Shown: piece by piece, positions 58,882 through 64,000 of the stretch
Layout of the letters: each line of letters opens with the position of its first letter
How positions within the stretch are numbered: the stretch's first letter is position 1
From: Uranotaenia lowii
Taxonomy: Eukaryota; Arthropoda; Insecta; Diptera; Culicidae
Direction of reading: 5' to 3'
Length of the DNA: 64,000 nucleotides
Assembly (NCBI RefSeq): GCF_029784155.1
Contig: NC_073693.1
Span: 313,325,304 to 313,389,303 of the forward strand
Notes under the pieces: generated by a model
Database searches by the model: none
What the model was told of the DNA's origin: nothing
The model's input: the letters and a program-made list of their open reading frames with translations, nothing else
Program-made: the position numbers and the translations under genes

Positions 58882-58889
58882 GTGAGTAC

Positions 58890-60355
58890 ATTTTCAAAGC
58901 TTAATTTTGCCTATTGAAATAGGTACTTTTCGTTGTCCATAGATATCTATCTATATCTTAATTTTATATCAATTTTATAATATTTATATAATCGGAAAAT
59001 CTTACATGAAGAACATAACATTCACATTTTCTTATTTGCTTAATACACAGCATGTGGTTTTAAGGTTTCTTTTCAAAAATGCCCTCACTTATCTTCAACG
59101 CCTGAAGATTTTTGTATATGCATAACATAACATACTTTCAACTTCTATAACTTTTTAATCTGATTATATTGTTTGTTTAAATTTTTATGAAATGATTTTA
59201 ATTTAATGAAATTTTATGCTTATAATATGTGGGACTGAAGGTATTGCAGTTCTACTAAAAATTTTCTTTTTTGGACTTTTTCAATTCAAATCGTTATATC
59301 TCAGCTACTGCGTTAAGCCTCTTTGTCGATTTTTTTAGAGTTATTTTTGAAAATTAAAACCAACATGCGTCAAATTGACGAGAAATGCTATAAGTAGATC
59401 AAAAGTCACACGGAAATTAATTTATATACAGATTATTGAATAGAAAACTGTAATTTTTCTCATGCATCGTCAAAAATTCTAGAGAAATGATTAGGATCTA
59501 TAAAGACGACTTACACGCTGTTTTTTAAATTAACGCGTTATTTTCGCAGTTTTTGGCCATCAACGCAGTATCAGTGAGAAAATGTTCTAAGTTTTGAGAT
59601 TAATCATAAATAACTTGTGGCATTGAACCTCTAGATTAAAGCTATTGAATCTAGAGGTTCTATGGAATTTGAATTTGGAAAATCCAAATGTGTTTAGTTA
59701 AAAAAAATCCTTCGTTTCAAATAAAAAGGAGTTTGTTTCGACAAAAGATTTTTATGAATCAAAATCAGGTTGTTTTCCAAAGATCTAGTTTTCTCTACGT
59801 GTTATTGTTTCAGTTTTATCTATTTTTATCTTATTCTTACCATTTTTATCTTATTCTTACCATTTTTATCTTATTCTTATCATTTTTATCTAATTCTTAC
59901 CATTTTTATCTAATTCTTACCATTTTTATCTTGTTTTGTCTTATTGGACATTGGTTGATTGTGTTTGATCTTTGTATATTTTGTTGAACCTCGTTCAATT
60001 TATTTAGTTTGGCTTTGTTTTATTTTCTTCAAAAATTTCCTTATTTATCTGTTTTTGGCTCGTTTATTAAATTTTGTTTAATTTTATCTAGATTTAACTT
60101 CTTCGATGATATTAGGTTTCATGCGATTTTTTAGTCTTTAAAACCATTTTTAAGTTAAGCAGAAGTCGATATTTTGGCTTTGAAGATAGTGCAAACAGCG
60201 AAATTCGACTTCTACTCGTCTTCTACTCGCAATAGGACTCGTATTTTAGGGTTGCATGCGAATTTCAGTTATTTGCGACATTTTGAGGATAAACGATTTT
60301 GCATGGAGAATTTTTCCAATGACCAACATAGGTTTAAGCCCAAGCGTTAAACTTG
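58890..60355. other. Probable ZIP intron, AT-rich
   Basis: It holds a diverged second copy of the 11.3-kb repeat (about 59230-59420) and a 20-bp minisatellite. No coding signal was seen. Confidence 0.45.
59821..59932 (+). repeat. Minisatellite, about 5.5 units of 20 bp
   Basis: Units of CATTTTTATCTTATTCTTAC follow one another in register with only 1-2 changes each (TTATTCTTAT, TAATTCTTAC). Confidence 0.9.
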
Positions 60356-60365
60356 TACGAACTTA

Positions 60366-60905
60366 ATGAAATTTACAGCCTTTGTTCAAGACAGTTTTAC
60401 AGCGGGTATCCAAACTGACGCAATTTATACAGATTTGTCCGCCACCTTTGACAAGGTCAATCATGAAATTGCTATCGCAAAACTCGAACGTCATGGGATC
60501 TGCGGTTGCCTATTGAACTGGTTCCGTAACTACCTGATCGGAAGAAAACTGACTGTTCGAACTGAGGTTTCGTATTCCAGACAATTCCCTGCTACTTCCG
60601 GGGTTCCACAAGGGAGCCATCTAGGACCGATTGTGTTCCTCATTTTACTGACGCTCTTCTATTGCTTGACGGACTAAAACTCGCCTACGCTGATAATCTA
60701 AAATTGTTCAACGCAATCAAAGGCCCCGAAAACACTGCTTCACTTCAAAGACAATTCGACCTTTTCGTTACCTGGTTCAACAACCTGGCGTTGAAGCGCA
60801 GTAAATGTTCCATTATAACTATTTCGCGCAAATGGCATCCCATTTCCGCCGATTATTCCCTTTCGGGCCACTTAATTGCTCGTGTGAACCACATGAAGGA
60901 TTGAC
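60366..60905 (+). pseudogene. Dead Jockey-type LINE reverse transcriptase fragment
   Basis: The plus-strand frame reads DAIYTDLSATFDKVNHEIAI (catalytic block A, YTDLSAAFD type), KLERHGICG, LNWFRNYLIGRKLTV and SGVPQGSHLGPIVFLI. It then shifts frame near 60660 to KLAYADNLKLF, the YADD box with Asn in place of the second Asp, and SLQRQFDLFVTWFNNLAL. One frameshift, a loss in the catalytic box and truncation at both ends mark it as dead. Confidence 0.9.
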
Positions 60906-61189
60906 ATATACAAACTATAGAGAGAATGAGGATACTTGATCCCCGGGGATACTTGATTCCTTATCGCTATATCTCGAAACAGGAATGTCTCACAAATATC
61001 AAATGTTCTAGAAAAATGTGCCAAATAGAACAAAACGACAATGAAGTTATCTCATCTCAACTTTGTTTTCGAATTTTTGAACATTGTTTTTTTTTTTTTA
61101 AACGAACACACACACATATAGGATCTCAGTGAAACTTCATGTTTCTTTGAAGAGATCTAAATTCTACTTAAGACTAAAACGTACATCTT

Positions 61190-61326
61190 TCAAGGATATA
61201 ATGGCTAGCATCTTATTAATGCTAACACCACCAACCCACAGAAAGAGTACTATGTATGCCGTGAACGAGACTCGATCTCATGACCTCTGGTTTAGAAGAC
61301 TTGAACGCTATCCTCTAGGCCACGGC
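61190..61326 (-). mobile_element. tRNA-Arg-like SINE
   Basis: On the minus strand, 61326-61257 resembles a tRNA: GCCGTGGCCTAGAGGATAGC (A box), a CTTCTAA anticodon-type loop as in tRNA-Arg(UCU), GAGATCGAGTCTCGTTC (B box), and TTCACGGCA pairing with the first bases. A tail of about 65 bp follows. T-stem mismatches argue against an active tRNA gene. Confidence 0.6.
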
Positions 61327-61403
61327 GGCGGTTTGAAAAATTTAACAAAATGTGATCTGACGATCTTTTTTATCACTTTGAAATGTTTCTCAAATAAAAA
61401 AAT

Positions 61404-61425
61404 TAGCTTAGCTTAGCTTAGCTTG
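61404..61425 (+). repeat. (TTAGC)n microsatellite
   Basis: Four TTAGC units in a row precede TTGATTGACTTC. This may be the tail of a neighbouring retroelement. Confidence 0.8.
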
Positions 61426-64000
61426 ATTGACTTCTCACATCCACCCTAAATCATTGAATCTGAAATGCTTACTCAACTAATCAAATAAATTCCTTGAGTG
61501 AAATCATCATTTAAACCAATGCATTTCAAATCCCATGATCGCAGGCGTGGCTCAGCAGAACGAATTCCGCATCGCCAATGGTTGCTACTCCGTGATTGAC
61601 CGAGGCCATCAATTTTGTCCAGAGGTCAAAAGAATGGTGTCTGGGATTGACAGCACATTCACAATGAACAAAACTGATGCTCTCTCTTTAAACATCAATA
61701 ACGGCGCCGGCCACGTCCTAGTAGTCAATGGATAGAGAGGAAAATAAGAGAGAGGGATGATAGAAAATAAATTCATGCTTTAGGACCGAGGTTACCTCTG
61801 CATCCCAGCAAACAAAATTTTATTGGGAGTAGGGGATTGAAGGATTTGATCATGGAGACACTTTGACTGTGTTGTGATCTTATAATTCAAATATTTTTCT
61901 GCAAATGTATCCATTTTCACGACAAATCATCCGAACCAGAGATACAGAGATTTTTGATTTTCCTAAAATAATATCCATAAGTTTGAAAAACAAAGTTCAT
62001 TAGATAAAAAGGGCCCATCACATTCATGTTTTGTTCAATCTGCTACATCGATAAAGCAAATTCATTTCTGAGTTTCACTTTGTTTCTCACATAAAACAAA
62101 CATGATAAAAAATGTCAGTTTTGTCCGTAAGATGTAAGATGGATTTATTGCAAATAAGTTTTGGATATTTTTTCACACATTTATGCTTCCGACATGATTA
62201 TATGATTCTCAAAACGAAATTGATCGTAAACATAAAAATCACAGCTTCCATTTTCTATCTTTACCCACCTAAAGTAAACCGTTTTTTCATAACCTCAATA
62301 TTCTGGAAATTCTCGATTACATCTTGGGCCTTAAGCTAGCTATTTGTGTCTTTAATGTGTCTCTCATTTTGCCAGTGCATTGAATTTATTTGCGGAAGAA
62401 TCATTTCAAGATATAATAAACCACTTCCTAGTGCAATGCGTTGTAAAATTGGTTTTCTTCTCATTAATGCTTATCTTATCCTCATAATGAATCATAACAT
62501 TTCTCTGTAACAAAAATGCGTTGGGTATATTTGTATAACTAGAAATCTGTAACACAACGTTTTGGTACAGATTTAAGAACATTATGATGAGTTAAACTTA
62601 TGAAACAGAAAACATCATATTATTTGTCCGGGTCAAAGGTATCTGCTAACAGTGAAAAATGAATTCTCGTTTTACTTTCTAATCCACATTAAAAACTTAG
62701 CCAAACTTTGGGCCACTCAGTCCCGGCAACAATAAAAGGTCTCAAATTTTATCATAAGCAACACAATCTACACAAGCTTTTTATATGGATTGAATAAAAC
62801 CCACTATAGTACAAATTACACATAAAAAAATGTAAACGCTGACTCTAACTGCCCGGAGAACGGCAAAGTAATAGAAAGATAGTAAAAAATGTTTTCCAAG
62901 ATACTTATCTTCGTTTTGGTGCAATTCGGATATTTTTCCAAGATCGTTAATCAGCGAGTCCCCTTTTTCAAACTAACTGTTTTCCGCAGGTTCCATAATC
63001 CCCTTATTCTCGTACCTTTAGAAATTTTTCGTAGCGTTTGCAGCAGCTTGATGAAAACACGTCACTTTTCAACAACTGATTGCTTCGATCTCTCCTGTAT
63101 CTGTTTCTCAAATAAAAAAATTATGTTAAAAATGTTTATTCCAAGATGTCAATCATTAGAGTATGATATGGAGTTCATAATACCATATTTTCAAAGCAAA
63201 AGTAAATTCTCAATTTTTTTCAAGAAAATTTTTCCAAAATGTATGTTATGGGTAGAATTGGTCCCTAGAGTCCAAAAAGACATATTTTTCTTCTGAATGG
63301 ATTATGATCATTGGTTATCATGAAATTACTTATATTGGTTCAATAAGTTATGTTTCGCATTCACAGGAAAAGTTGCCAAAAACTTCGGTTGGCGCTACGC
63401 AACAACTCTCCGTTTTATGAAATTACAGTCGGTCGGAATTGCAACATCTTCTCTTTCGAGATAGTTATACACTGCCTGACTTATAATTCCAATAGAAGTA
63501 AGGTCCCCCATTTTGTTGCCTCAGATTAAAAACTCCTTTAAAATGGAAAACCAGCCCCTCAAAATGTTGAGGGTGCCCTGGCCGAACCCTGCGGACTGTG
63601 TGGGGAAGATGGGAAGGAATGTTAGTTAACGTTTACTTTACAGAGATCTCTATGCCCCATCCATAAACGTGAGAAGGGTTTGGAGCGTTGTTAGTAAAGT
63701 TGGGGAAGGAGCCTAGGAGATGCTTGGCCAGCATTGCGGGTGATGATTTCGTCCTACACCTCCTATGCTCCTAAAGTTTCCTACTGAAACTCCTAGCACT
63801 GACTATGAGGCTTGTGGACAAGAAGTTATTGAACTACAAATTACTTGGACATCATAGTAAGAATTATACACAAATGTTAGTTAAAATATAAATTTACAAC
63901 GTCAAATTCAAGGGGACATAAATGTCAACCGAAACAATTTAACTCAATCACAACAAAAATATTTCGAAATCCTAGCATTTATTAGTGCGATCCAACAAAT
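61426..64000. other. No recognised gene; one GC-rich open segment
   Basis: The part at 61535-61735 is GC-richer and open in plus (QQNEFRIANGCYSVIDRGHQ), with an acceptor-like GATCGCAG before it. Its phase does not fit the ZIP exon (the needed frame meets a stop), and it resembles no family I know. The 63500-63800 part is also GC-richer without a motif. The ZIP gene probably continues beyond the window. Confidence 0.35.

Noticed and set aside
61257..61326. Functional tRNA-Arg(UCU) gene
   Set aside because: T-arm and acceptor mismatches, plus a SINE-like tail, argue for a derived repeat.
61535..61735. Second exon of the ZIP transporter
   Set aside because: The ZIP donor leaves two bases; joining at GATCGCAG puts the frame into a TGA within 20 codons, and no ZIP motif is present.

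Overview
The window is nuclear DNA from an insect, most likely a mosquito or a close dipteran relative. The evidence is an AT-rich background, exons with GT-AG introns, animal-type host proteins, dead Jockey-like and endonuclease-RT LINEs, tRNA-derived SINEs, and a very dense load of short inverted-repeat transposons. The species cannot be named from sequence alone. There are no operons, CRISPR arrays or rRNA genes.

Two host genes can be supported. A tubulin polyglutamylase of the TTLL6/TTLL13 type lies on the minus strand. Its six coding exons run from the start codon at 16846 to the stop at 4922, join in phase (2,514 nt, 837 codons plus stop) and span an 8.8-kb intron full of mobile DNA. 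On the plus strand, 58373-58881 is the first coding exon of a ZIP (SLC39A) zinc transporter. It has three membrane segments and the start of a His-rich loop, and its remaining exons were not found before the end of the window.

Layout: 1-1.9 kb no gene; 1.9-4.5 kb a dead LINE split by a tRNA-derived SINE; 4.9-7.7 kb TTLL exons; 7.7-16.4 kb TTLL intron with a TA-flanked inverted-repeat element and a 1.9-kb repeat holding a diverged tandem array; 16.4-16.85 kb first TTLL coding exon; 16.9-46 kb a gene desert of nested elements (a 5-kb element with a 6-bp target duplication, a foldback carrying an 809-bp hAT element, a double-TIR nest, a 9-bp-TSD foldback); 46-50 kb a possible 5' exon, two identical 243-bp MITEs and a small hairpin; 50.3-54.9 kb a Tc1/mariner transposase gene split by two head-to-head elements, a dead LINE and a 593-bp retro-insertion; 55.9-57.7 kb a second foldback with another element inside; 58.2-64 kb the ZIP exon and LINE/SINE relics.

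The most interesting signals are: two identical 243-bp elements in opposite orientation 45 bp apart, each with its own perfect 8-bp target duplication (very recent mobility); three TA-flanked elements with 'CACA' termini that each carry a different intron-containing, polyadenylation-signal-bearing cassette (gene capture); and an ordered series of nested insertions that gives relative ages for several families. All comparisons were made by eye; no database search was possible.
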